Below are positions 48,446 to 57,301 of a DNA stretch of 64,000 nt, piece by piece (within the stretch, counting starts at the first letter, position 1; the number at the start of each line of letters is the position of its first letter). This stretch comes from Trujillonella endophytica (lineage in GTDB: Bacteria; Actinomycetota; Actinomycetes; Mycobacteriales; Geodermatophilaceae). The notes under the pieces were generated by a model, which made no database searches, was not told the DNA's origin, and saw nothing but the letters and a program-made list of their open reading frames with translations. The stretch spans positions 62,001 to 126,000 of the forward strand of contig NZ_JABGCI010000011.1 of the NCBI RefSeq assembly GCF_019799905.1, read 5' to 3'. The position numbers and the translations under genes are program-made.

Positions 48446-48774
48446 TGACCGTCGTCTACTGGCTCACCTACGGGATGCTGGGCGGGGGCGCGCTGCTCGC
48501 CCTGCTCCGCATGGCGCGCGGACCGTCGCTGCTGGACCGGGTCGTCGCGGTCGACACGCTGCTGGTCATCATCGCCGCCGGCCTCGCCGTGCACGCCGCA
48601 CTGCAGCGCGATCCCACGCTGGTGCCCGTGCTGGTCGTCGTCTCGCTGCTGGCCTTCGTGGGCTCGGTGTCGGTGGCCCGGTACATCGGCGGGATGCTGC
48701 TGCGCTCGCAGGGCGACGGGCAGGACGTCGGCCTCCCCGAGGCGGCCGAGGTCCGGGCGGGAGGCACGCCGTGA
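48445..48774 (+). CDS. mrpF: Na+/H+ antiporter subunit MrpF, 109 aa
   Basis: Three membrane helices with the MrpF segment GPSLLDRVVAVDTLLVIIAA (about 28-47) and an AFVGSVSVARYIG helix. GTG 48445 shares its G with the mrpE stop TAG and has GGGGAGG upstream. The C-terminal 25 residues are a hydrophilic tail. The stop overlaps mrpG by 4 nt. Confidence 0.92.
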   Translation: MTVVYWLTYGMLGGGALLALLRMARGPSLLDRVVAVDTLLVIIAAGLAVHAALQRDPTLVPVLVVVSLLAFVGSVSVARYIGGMLLRSQGDGQDVGLPEAAEVRAGGTP

Positions 48775-49193
48775 GCGGGGTGGCCGACGGCGTGGCCGTG
48801 GCGTTCCTGCTGCTGGGGTCCTTCCTCTGCCTGACGGCCGGCCTGGGGCTGGTCCGCTTCCCCGACGTGCTGACCCGGATGCACGCCGGCACCAAGCCCC
48901 AGGTGCTCGGTGTGCTCCTGATCATGGTGGGTGGCGCCATCCGGCTGCAGGGCTGGTCGGCGACCTGGATGCTGCTGCTGGTCGCCGTCTTCCAGATGTT
49001 CACCGCGCCCGTGAGCGCGCACATGATCAGCCGCGTGGCGTACCGCCGTCGGCACGTCCGCCGGGACCTGATGATGGTCGACGAACTGGGTGGGGCGCCG
49101 CGGCGGCCCGGTGAGGCCGTCGGCGACGAACCGGCCGACGCCGCGGGCGACGTGGGCGAACCGCACCCGGGCAGGGACGCCGGGCAGCCGTGA
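48771..49193 (+). CDS. mrpG: Na+/H+ antiporter subunit MrpG, 140 aa
   Basis: Three helices with the MnhG motif GLGLVRFPDVLTRMHAGTKP (about 24-43) and a cytoplasmic basic segment RVAYRRRHVRRD. The last 40 residues are an acidic, Gly-rich tail that is longer than usual. This is the last mrp gene; its stop lies inside the operon terminator. Confidence 0.92.
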   Translation: MSGVADGVAVAFLLLGSFLCLTAGLGLVRFPDVLTRMHAGTKPQVLGVLLIMVGGAIRLQGWSATWMLLLVAVFQMFTAPVSAHMISRVAYRRRHVRRDLMMVDELGGAPRRPGEAVGDEPADAAGDVGEPHPGRDAGQP

Positions 49194-49210
49194 CCGGGCG
49201 GCGTCCCTGC
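49171..49210 (+). terminator. Terminator of the mrp operon overlapping the mrpG stop codon
   Basis: GCAGGGACGCC (49171-49181) and GGCGTCCCTGC (49200-49210) form a perfect 11-bp stem with an 18-nt loop that contains the TGA stop. Confidence 0.6.
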
Positions 49211-49230
49211 CTGCGCTGACCCCGATCCGT

Positions 49231-49782
49231 TCAGCCGGCCGCCGTCTGGAGCATCCAGCGGTGGCCGAACGGGTCGACGACGGTGCCGGTGCGCCCGTAG
49301 GGGGCGTCGGCCGGCGGGCGTGTCACGGTGGCCCCGGCGGCCTCGGCCCGCGTCACGGCGTCGTCGACGTCGGGGACGGTCAGGTGCAGGCTCACCGCCA
49401 CCCGGTCGGGCTGCGGGGCGGCCAGCCCCAGCTCCGGGTACTCGTCGGCGAGGTACAGCGTCGCGCCGGCCACCTCCAGCTCGGCGTGGCCGATGCGGTC
49501 GTCGTCCATGACGTAGGGATCGCCGACCACGCGGGCGCCGAGGACCTCGGTGTACCAGGCCAGGGCCGCGCGGGCGTCGGCGACGGTGAGGTAGGGGACG
49601 AGCTGGGACATCGTGGTGCCTCCGGGTGCGTCGGCGTGGGGTGGGGGAGTCGAGGCGGCCTGGCCGAGCAGGGCCCGGCTCAGCCGGTCGCGCAGCTCGG
49701 CGGCGAAGCCGGGGTCGGGCTGCACCGGGGTCCCCGGGCCGGCCAGCGCCCGGAACGGCCGGTCGGGATCGGCGGCGGTCAC
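49231..49782 (-). CDS. VOC family (PhnB/glyoxalase-like) protein with an N-terminal extension, 183 aa
   Basis: Residues about 58-183 are a glyoxalase-like VOC domain (VPYLTVADARAALAWYTEVLGA, and VDPFGHRWMLQT at the end). The N-terminal 57 residues are a separate, Asp/Arg/Leu-rich region (PDPGFAAELRDRLSRALLG), reminiscent of the peptides found in proteins paired with ECF sigma factors. An internal ATG at 49611 would give the bare VOC domain. It overlaps the sigma gene by 4 nt and is transcribed from it. The N-terminal region could bind the sigma factor, but this is not shown. Confidence 0.78.
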   Translation of the reverse strand: MTAADPDRPFRALAGPGTPVQPDPGFAAELRDRLSRALLGQAASTPPPHADAPGGTTMSQLVPYLTVADARAALAWYTEVLGARVVGDPYVMDDDRIGHAELEVAGATLYLADEYPELGLAAPQPDRVAVSLHLTVPDVDDAVTRAEAAGATVTRPPADAPYGRTGTVVDPFGHRWMLQTAAG

Positions 49783-50306
49783 GGGGCACCTCCTCCGGTG
49801 TCCTCGTAGGCGCGGCGGAAGGCGGTCCGGGCGCGCACGAGCAGCGCCTCGGTGGCGTGCACCGTGCGCCCCAGCAGCGCGGCGACGCGGGGGACGGGGA
49901 GGTCGTCGACGTACCGCAGCGTCAGCGCGGCCCGGTGCTGCGGGGCGAGCACGTCGAGGACCTGGTGCGCACGCAGGGCGTCGAGCTCGACGTCCCAGGG
50001 GTCCTCCACCTCGTCCGCGCCGTGCAGCAGCCGCAGGCTGCGCTGCTCGCGCTCGAGCCGCCGCCAGTGGTCGACGAGCTTGTGCCGGGCGGTGCCGATC
50101 AGCCAGGGCACGGTGGTCGGCCCGCCGCCGTCGGCCTCGGCGCGGACGGCGGCCAGGAAGGTCTCGCCGGTGAGGTCCTCCGCGACGGCGCGCGAGCGGC
50201 AGCGGGCCAGGAGGTAGCCGTACACCTCGGGGAGGGCGCGGTCGTAGAGGGACAGCAGCCCGGGATCGGGCGGTGGTCCCACCGCGCGCGTTCCCGGGCT
50301 GCTCAT
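49779..50306 (-). CDS. ECF-type RNA polymerase sigma factor, 175 aa
   Basis: Sigma-70 region 2 (GYLLARCRSRAVAEDLTGETFLAAV, about 30-54) and region 4 (LDVLAPQHRAALTLRYVDDLPVPRVAALL, about 117-145) are both present, with no region 3. ATG 50306 has GAGGGGAC upstream. No typical zinc anti-sigma gene follows; instead the VOC protein is coupled to it. The sigma-VOC pair is a recurrent actinobacterial arrangement of unknown purpose. Confidence 0.88.
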   Translation of the reverse strand: MSSPGTRAVGPPPDPGLLSLYDRALPEVYGYLLARCRSRAVAEDLTGETFLAAVRAEADGGGPTTVPWLIGTARHKLVDHWRRLEREQRSLRLLHGADEVEDPWDVELDALRAHQVLDVLAPQHRAALTLRYVDDLPVPRVAALLGRTVHATEALLVRARTAFRRAYEDTGGGAP

Positions 50307-50342
50307 GTCCCCTCGTCGTCCGGGAGTCCGGTTCTCCGACGG

Positions 50343-50401
50343 CCCCTCCGCAGGATCCTGCCGCGAGCTTGCGAGGGGTAGGGGGCGGAGGGGTCCTTCT
50401 A
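50343..50401 (-). repeat. Intergenic palindrome family B after leuA
   Basis: On the minus strand it starts at the leuA stop (TAGAAGGACCCCTCC) and contains a diverged core (CGCAAGCTCGCGG). It separates leuA from the downstream sigma gene on the same strand and probably ends the leuA transcript. Confidence 0.75.
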
Positions 50402-52138
50402 CTACCGCTGCGCCCGGTTGACCGCCGAGACGACCGCCCGCAGCGACGCCGAGACGATGTTGGGGTCGATGCCGACGCCCCACAGCACGCGGTCGCCCAC
50501 GGCGCACTCGACGTACGCCGCGGCCCGGGCGTCGCCGCCGGCGGACAGGGCGTGCTCGGTGTAGTCGAGCACCCGGACGTCGACGTCCAGGCTCTTCAGC
50601 GCGTCGACGAACGCGGCGATCGGGCCGTTGCCGCGGCCCTCGATGCTCACCGGGACCCCGTCGTCGACCAGCTCGACGACCATCTCGTCGAGCTGCCCGG
50701 CGCCGCTGGCGGTGTGCCGGTGCCCGGCCAGGGAGAACCGGCCCCAGGGCGCCTCGGGATCGGGCAGGTACTCGCTGCTGAAGGCCGCCCACATCTGCTG
50801 GGCGGTCACCTCGCCGCCCTCGTCGTCGGTGTGCCGCTGGATGACCGCGCTGAACTCGATCTGCAGCCGGCGCGGCAGGTCCAGGTGGTTCTCGGTCTTC
50901 ATGATGTAGGCGACGCCGCCCTTGCCGGACTGGCTGTTCACCCGGATGACGGCCTCGTAGCTGCGGCCGACGTCCTTGGGGTCGATCGGCAGGTACGGCA
51001 CGGCCCAGGGCATCTGCTCGACCGGGACGCCCGCGGCCGCGGCGTCGACCTCCAGGGCCTTGAAGCCCTTGTTGATCGCGTCCTGGTGGGAGCCGGAGAA
51101 GGCGGTGTAGACGAGGTCGCCGCCGTAGGGGTGCCGCTCGTGCACGCCCAGCTGGTTGCAGTACTCGACGGTGCGGCGGATCTCGTCGATGTCGGTGAAG
51201 TCGATCTGCGGGTCGATGCCCTGGCTGAACAGGTTCAGGCCGAGGGTGACCAGGCAGACGTTGCCCGTGCGCTCGCCGTTGCCGAACAGGCAGCCCTCGA
51301 TGCGGTCCGCGCCGGCGCGGTAGCCCAGCTCGGCGGCGGCGACGGCGGTGCCGCGGTCGTTGTGCGGGTGCAGGCTGAGGACGACGGCGTCGCGCCTGCC
51401 CAGGTTGCGGTGCATCCACTCGATCTGGTCGGCGTAGACCGTGGGCTCGGCCATCTCGACGGTGGCCGGCAGGTTGAGGATCGTCGGCCGGTCGACGGTG
51501 GGCTCCCACACGTCGGTGACCGCGTTGCAGACCTCGACGGCGAACTCCAGCTCCGTGCCGGTGAAGGACTCCGGGGAGTACTCGAAGCGGATCTCGGTGT
51601 CGCGCATCTGCTCGGCCAGCTTGCGGACCACCTGGGCCCCGTGGACGGCGATGTCGACGATGCCGGCGCGGTCGGAGCCGAAGACCACTCGGCGCTGCAG
51701 CGTGCTGGTCGAGTTGTAGAGGTGGACGATCGCCTGCTTGGCACCCTGCAGTGACTCGTAGGTGCGCTCGATCAGCTCGTCGCGGGCCTGGGTGAGGACC
51801 TGGATGGTGACGTCGTCGGGGACCAGGTCGTCCTCGATCAGCTGGCGGACGAAGTCGAAGTCGGTCTGGCTGGCCGCGGGGAAGCCGACCTCGATCTCCT
51901 TGTAGCCCATCCGCACCAGCAGCTCGAACATCCGGCGCTTGCGGTCCGGGGTCATCGGGTCGATCAGCGCCTGGTTGCCGTCGCGCAGGTCGACGGCGCA
52001 CCAGCGCGGGGCCACGGTGGTGGACTTCTCCGGCCACGTGCGGTCGGGCAACTCGATCGGGGTGAACGGCGCGTAGCGGGCGAACGCCATCGGCGAGGGC
52101 TGCTGGGGATTGCGGGCGTGGGGGTGGTTCTCGTTCAT
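50402..52138 (-). CDS. leuA: 2-isopropylmalate synthase, 578 aa
   Basis: This enzyme condenses 2-ketoisovalerate with acetyl-CoA in the first step of leucine synthesis. It has the HMGL-like barrel (WCAVDLRDGNQALIDPMTPD, about 46-65; HPHNDRGTAVA metal site) and the C-terminal LeuA regulatory dimer domain, where leucine binds. The length of 578 aa matches actinobacterial LeuA, which are longer than the E. coli enzyme. The ATG is preceded by a leader with a Leu-rich mini gene and hairpin, so transcription is probably also attenuated by leucine. Confidence 0.95.
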   Translation of the reverse strand: MNENHPHARNPQQPSPMAFARYAPFTPIELPDRTWPEKSTTVAPRWCAVDLRDGNQALIDPMTPDRKRRMFELLVRMGYKEIEVGFPAASQTDFDFVRQLIEDDLVPDDVTIQVLTQARDELIERTYESLQGAKQAIVHLYNSTSTLQRRVVFGSDRAGIVDIAVHGAQVVRKLAEQMRDTEIRFEYSPESFTGTELEFAVEVCNAVTDVWEPTVDRPTILNLPATVEMAEPTVYADQIEWMHRNLGRRDAVVLSLHPHNDRGTAVAAAELGYRAGADRIEGCLFGNGERTGNVCLVTLGLNLFSQGIDPQIDFTDIDEIRRTVEYCNQLGVHERHPYGGDLVYTAFSGSHQDAINKGFKALEVDAAAAGVPVEQMPWAVPYLPIDPKDVGRSYEAVIRVNSQSGKGGVAYIMKTENHLDLPRRLQIEFSAVIQRHTDDEGGEVTAQQMWAAFSSEYLPDPEAPWGRFSLAGHRHTASGAGQLDEMVVELVDDGVPVSIEGRGNGPIAAFVDALKSLDVDVRVLDYTEHALSAGGDARAAAYVECAVGDRVLWGVGIDPNIVSASLRAVVSAVNRAQR

Positions 52139-52223
52139 GGGGGGTGCTCCTCGGGCGCGGGCTGGACTCAGCTCCGTGGGGCGGTCAGCAGGCGCCGGGG
52201 ACGCACTCGGTCACGGCGGGACA

Positions 52224-52264
52224 CCGCGGCGAGGGGGCCGACCTAGGAGAGGGCCTCGCCGCGG
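52224..52264 (-). promoter_or_regulatory. Attenuator hairpin in the leuA leader
   Basis: The arms CCGCGGCGAGG (minus strand, 52264-52254) and CCTCGCCGCGG (52234-52224) form a perfect 11-bp stem around a 19-nt loop. The first arm lies in the coding part of the leader peptide, just past its three Leu codons, so a stalled ribosome would block it. Confidence 0.6.
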
Positions 52265-52290
52265 CGGGTAAGCAGGAGGCTGCCGCGCAC
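52243..52290 (-). CDS. leuL: leuA leader peptide, 15 aa with three consecutive Leu codons
   Basis: MRGSLLLTRRGEALS starts at GTG 52290 and stops at TAG 52243-52245. The LLL run (CTC CTG CTT) sits at residues 5-7. The GTG lies 6 nt after a TACCGT box, fitting a leaderless start. A hairpin follows directly, and leuA begins about 105 nt downstream. Similar Leu-rich leaders exist upstream of leuA in Corynebacterium and Streptomyces, so this is probably a real attenuator. Confidence 0.7.
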   Translation of the reverse strand: MRGSLLLTRRGEALS

Positions 52291-52296
52291 GGGTCC

Positions 52297-52302
52297 ACGG
52301 TA
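52297..52302 (-). promoter_or_regulatory. Candidate -10 box (TACCGT) of the leuA leader
   Basis: On the minus strand TACCGT ends 6 nt before the leader GTG. It lies 9 bp from the stop of the upstream XRE gene. TGCGAC 17 nt upstream may serve as a -35. Confidence 0.5.
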
Positions 52303-52310
52303 GCAGCGGC

Positions 52311-52943
52311 TCACCCGAGGTCGCACCGACACACGCAGGCGTCGGCGTGCAGCGGGCGCGTGCCGGCCTCGTCCTCGGCGCACTCCGGCGGACAGTCGCA
52401 GACCCACGACGGCAGCGGCGGCAGCTCACCCGCGTCGCGTCGCCGCTCCCACTCGGCCCGTTGCTGCCGTCGGAGGGCGTCCCGCCGCGCCGCTCGCCGG
52501 TCGGCAGGGGAGTCGCCCGGCTGCGGGAGGAGGTGGTCGTCGGGCGTACCCCGCGCCGCCCGCCCGGCGTCGCGCCAGAGGCGGTCGCGGTCGAACGTGT
52601 ACCAGGGCTGCGGCCGGCTGTACCGCTCCGGCCCGTGCCACCAGCCCTCGTCGGAACGACGGGTGTCGAGGTGCGCGGGGAACCGCCTGCCTGCCATGTC
52701 GCGGACCGCGTCGTCGCCCATGCCCTGCACCTCCCGGCCCGCGGCGTCGAGCAGCGCCAGCCGCAACCCCGCCAGTTCCGCAGCGCGCAGCAGCACCCCT
52801 ACGGGGAGGTCGCGTCGGCCGGCCTCGGCGTGGGCGATGGCCGAGTGGCTGACGCCGGAAGCAGCGGCGAGCTCCCGCTGCGACACGTCGGCGACCCGCC
52901 TGATGCGGCGCAACGCGCCGCACAGGTCGAACCGTCCGGTCAC
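52311..52943 (-). CDS. XRE-family helix-turn-helix regulator with a Cys-rich tail, 210 aa
   Basis: The N-terminal HTH (about 8-62; ALRRIRRVADVSQRELAAAS, then GVSHSAIAHAEAGRRDLPVG) is a Cro/CI-type DNA-binding domain. The middle region is Arg- and Trp-rich with no clear fold. The C-terminal 30 residues hold six Cys (WVCDCPPECAEDEAG, then ACVCRCDLG) that could bind a metal. GTG 52943 starts at the domain boundary (MTGRFDL). Targets and signal are unknown; it lies upstream of leuA on the same strand but with its own stop before the leu promoter. Confidence 0.8.
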   Translation of the reverse strand: MTGRFDLCGALRRIRRVADVSQRELAAASGVSHSAIAHAEAGRRDLPVGVLLRAAELAGLRLALLDAAGREVQGMGDDAVRDMAGRRFPAHLDTRRSDEGWWHGPERYSRPQPWYTFDRDRLWRDAGRAARGTPDDHLLPQPGDSPADRRAARRDALRRQQRAEWERRRDAGELPPLPSWVCDCPPECAEDEAGTRPLHADACVCRCDLG

Positions 52944-53045
52944 GCCGACGATGGTCGACCGAGCCGGTGTGGTCGTCCACGCCCGCGCTGGACCTGTGGA
53001 CGGAGGCGGGCCCGGCGCGCCGGCGGAGATGTGCACTCTCAGCGT

Positions 53046-53145
53046 GCTCGTGCTGTGAGTCCAGGCGTACTCAGAGCACAAGCACGGGGGGGTCGGGTCG
53101 TGGCCTGTCCTTGTGCTCTGCGTACAGGGGTACTCAGAGCACAAG
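53046..53145. repeat. Intergenic palindrome family A, tandem pair upstream of the XRE gene
   Basis: Copy 1 (53046-53083) has GCTCGTGCTGTGAGT against ACTCAGAGCACAAGC with two mismatches; copy 2 (53110-53145) has CTTGTGCTCTG against CAGAGCACAAG exactly. Arms here carry CTTGTG where the other loci have CTCGTG. The pair lies between the start of the XRE gene and the end of the phospholipase D gene, which are both on the minus strand. Confidence 0.78.
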
Positions 53146-53228
53146 CGTCCGGGGAGGGGATGGCCGGGCGTCGTGTGCGGTGGGGCGGGTCCGGTCGGGA
53201 CGCGGTGGGGCGGGTCGGGTCCGTTCGC

Positions 53229-54848
53229 TCAGAACTCGCCGGAGAGGCGGAGCTTGAGGGGGCGGCCGTCGGGGTCGTCGAGCAGGCGGTAGACCGGCGT
53301 CGCCCACAGCCGGGTCACCCGGGACAGCTTCTCGGGCTCGTGCCGGCGCAGCCGCCCGCGGGGTCGGGGGCCGACGCGCCCCCCGGCGTACCAGGCGTCG
53401 AGCGCCTCGGCGCCGGCCTCCAGCGTCGCCACGAAGGCGTCGGGGTCGATCAGGTCTTCGTCCTCGTGGCCGTCGGGGTCGCGGTCGGTGTGTTCCCGGG
53501 CCAGCCGCAGACGCAGGTCCCGGGCGAAGACGCGGGCTCCGTCGCCAGCGCCCGTGGGGTCGCGCGGCTCCCGTGGGTCCCGGGTGGTGTCCAGGACGGC
53601 GCTGGACAGCTCGCTGTCGTGCGTCCACGACCGGCGGTTGAAGTTGTCGCTGCCGACGCTGGCCCACACGTCGTCGACGACGCACACCTTGGCGTGCACG
53701 TACACCGGCGTCCCCTCGTGGTTCTCCACGTCGAAGACGTGCACCCGATCGGGGCCGGCCTTGCGGCACAGCTCCAGCGCCTGCCACCGGCCGACGTACT
53801 GCGGCCGCTGGGCGAAGGCGCCGTCCTGGTCCGGCACCCGGGGGACGATGACGACCAGGTGCAGCTCCGGATTGGCCCGCAGTGCGTCGGCGAACAGCTG
53901 AGCCACCTGTCCCGACCACATGTACTGGTCCTCGAGGTAGATCAGCCGCCGCGCCCGTTTGATGGCCTTCGTGTACCCGCGGGCGATCGACCGCTCGCCG
54001 TGCGGAGCGAAGTCGTAGGGCGGGCGGAGCGACGGGTACGTCCGCAGGTTCTGCACGAACATCGGTCCGCAGGCCGCCGGGGCCGGCAGCTGCGGCGGCA
54101 GGGGGTCGGCGTCCAGCCGCGCGTGGTGGATCCGGTCGCGCACGTAGGCGAGGGGGTTGTGCGAGTCGGGGTTCGTCGGGTCGTCCCACCGCTCGCGGAA
54201 CATCGTGTCGAGCACGTGCACGCTCGGACCGCGGATCTCCAGCTGCACGTCGTGCCAGGGCGGCGTGGGCCCGTAGGCGGCGGCCATCGCCAGCGACTGC
54301 GGGTCGCCGCGGTGGTCTGCGTCGTCCCGCCGCGCGTGGCACAGGTCGATCCCGCCGACGAAGGCGACGTCCATCGTCGAGTCCTGGTCGTGCCGCAGCA
54401 CGACCATCTTCTGGTGGTGGCTGCCGAAGCGGCGCACCCGCTGGTCGAGGATCACCTGCCCCCCGCCGTCCTCGATCTCGCGGTCGAGCGACCGGTTCTC
54501 CGCCTTGCTGAACGACGCCCGGTCCATGTGCGAGCGCCACACCAGCCCGCGCACCGTCACGCCGCGGCGCACCGCCTCGGTGAACAGCTGGGCCACGGTC
54601 GGTCCGCCGGGACGCAGCTGCTCGTCCGGATCGCCCCGCCAGTCGGTGAAGAAGAGGTGGTCGCCCTCGTCGAGCCGCTCCACGGCCTCGACCAACCGGT
54701 CGAAGTACTCCGCGCCGTGCACGAGCGGGATGCACAGGTTGCCTGCCGTCCACCCGGGCACGGCGGTCGCCGGGTTGCCCCGCTCCTCGGCGCTGAGCAG
54801 CCAGCGCTCCGGATCGTCGTCGGTCAGGTCGTGCTCGGGGTCGCCCAC
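53229..54848 (-). CDS. Phospholipase D-family protein, 539 aa
   Basis: Two HKD motifs: HHQKMVVLRHDQD (about 142-154) and HAKVCVVDDVWASVGSDNFN (about 400-419), with the usual spacing for a phosphodiesterase or cardiolipin-synthase-like enzyme. There is no signal peptide or transmembrane segment, so it may be soluble or peripheral. GTG 54848 is chosen; an in-frame start at 54893 would push into the lysC promoter. It is divergent from lysC. The substrate (phospholipid, nucleic acid or other) is unclear. Confidence 0.82.
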   Translation of the reverse strand: MGDPEHDLTDDDPERWLLSAEERGNPATAVPGWTAGNLCIPLVHGAEYFDRLVEAVERLDEGDHLFFTDWRGDPDEQLRPGGPTVAQLFTEAVRRGVTVRGLVWRSHMDRASFSKAENRSLDREIEDGGGQVILDQRVRRFGSHHQKMVVLRHDQDSTMDVAFVGGIDLCHARRDDADHRGDPQSLAMAAAYGPTPPWHDVQLEIRGPSVHVLDTMFRERWDDPTNPDSHNPLAYVRDRIHHARLDADPLPPQLPAPAACGPMFVQNLRTYPSLRPPYDFAPHGERSIARGYTKAIKRARRLIYLEDQYMWSGQVAQLFADALRANPELHLVVIVPRVPDQDGAFAQRPQYVGRWQALELCRKAGPDRVHVFDVENHEGTPVYVHAKVCVVDDVWASVGSDNFNRRSWTHDSELSSAVLDTTRDPREPRDPTGAGDGARVFARDLRLRLAREHTDRDPDGHEDEDLIDPDAFVATLEAGAEALDAWYAGGRVGPRPRGRLRRHEPEKLSRVTRLWATPVYRLLDDPDGRPLKLRLSGEF

Positions 54849-54909
54849 CCGGTGATCACAACGCGCGCCGCCCCGGGGACGCAAGCACGTCACCCGCGCG
54901 GGACGTCGG

Positions 54910-54915
54910 TAGCCT
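54910..54915 (+). promoter_or_regulatory. Candidate -10 box (TAGCCT) for leaderless lysC
   Basis: TAGCCT ends 8 nt before GTG 54924 with no Shine-Dalgarno. It is the same hexamer as the tyrA box. Confidence 0.55.
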
Positions 54916-54923
54916 GTGGACCC

Positions 54924-56185
<1,262 letters not shown>

Positions 56186-56189
<4 letters not shown>

Positions 56190-57232
56190 GCGCACAGCTG
56201 CGCCCCCTGCACATCGGCATCGTCGGCGCGACCGGCCAGGTCGGCGCTGCGATGCGCTCGATCCTCGCCGAGCGCGACCTCCCCATCGCGTCGATCCGCT
56301 TCTTCGCCTCGGCCCGCTCCGCCGGCAGCACCCTGCCCTGGGGCGACGGCGAGATCACCGTCGAGGACGCCGCCACCGCCGACCCCACGGGCCTGGACGT
56401 CGCGCTGTTCTCCGCCGGCGCCACCACGTCCCGCGCGCAGGCCCCCCGCTACGCCGCGGCCGGCGTCGTCGTGATCGACAACAGCTCCGCGTTCCGTCGC
56501 GACCCGGAGATCCCGCTGGTCTGCAGCGAGGTCAACCCCGGCGACATCGCGAAGGCCACCGGCCGGATCATCGCCAACCCGAACTGCACCACCATGGCCG
56601 CGATGCCGGTGCTCAAGCCGCTGCACGACGAGGCCGGCCTCGTCCGCATCGTCGCCAGCACCTACCAGGCCGTCTCCGGCTCGGGCATCGCCGGCGTGCA
56701 GGAACTGCACTCGCAGGTCCGGGCCGTCGTCGACAAGGCCGACGAGCTCGCCTACGACGGCGGGGCGGTCACCTTCCCCGAGCCGCAGAAGTACGTGCGC
56801 CCGATCGCGTTCAACGTGCTGCCCATGGCCGGCTCCGTCGTCGACGACGGCACGTTCGAGACCGACGAGGAGCAGAAGCTCCGCAACGAGAGCCGCAAGA
56901 TCCTCGGCATCCCCGACCTGCGGGTCTCGGGCACCTGCGTGCGCGTGCCGGTCTTCACCGGCCACTCGCTGTCGCTCAACGTGGAGTTCGAGCGGCCGCT
57001 CAGCGTCGAGCGCGCCACGGAGCTGCTCGCCGGAGCGCCCGGGGTCGAGCTCAGCGACGTCCCCAACCCGCTGCAGGCGGCCGGACGGGATCCCAGCTAC
57101 GTCGGCCGCATCCGGCAGGACCCGGGCGTCGACGGCGGCCGCGGCCTGGCGCTGTTCGTCAGCAACGACAACCTGCGCAAGGGCGCGGCGCTCAACACCA
57201 TCCAGATCGCGGAGCTGATCGCGCGCCGATGA
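56186..57232 (+). CDS. asd: Aspartate-semialdehyde dehydrogenase, 348 aa
   Basis: Second enzyme of the aspartate pathway. It has the NADP-binding GIVGATGQVGAAMRSILAER segment (about 11-30), the active-site Cys134 in NPNCTT, a GSGIAGVQEL loop and a C-terminal dimer domain with RVPVFTGHSLSLNVEF. ATG 56186 overlaps lysC by 4 nt, so the pair is coupled. Lysine, methionine and threonine synthesis depend on it, as does diaminopimelate for the cell wall. Confidence 0.95.
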
Positions 57233-57301
57233 GGCACGCGTGGTGCGGCACGTTCACCGGGGCGTAGGCGCCCGGCCACCGGCGGAGACGATGATCCCCG
57301 G

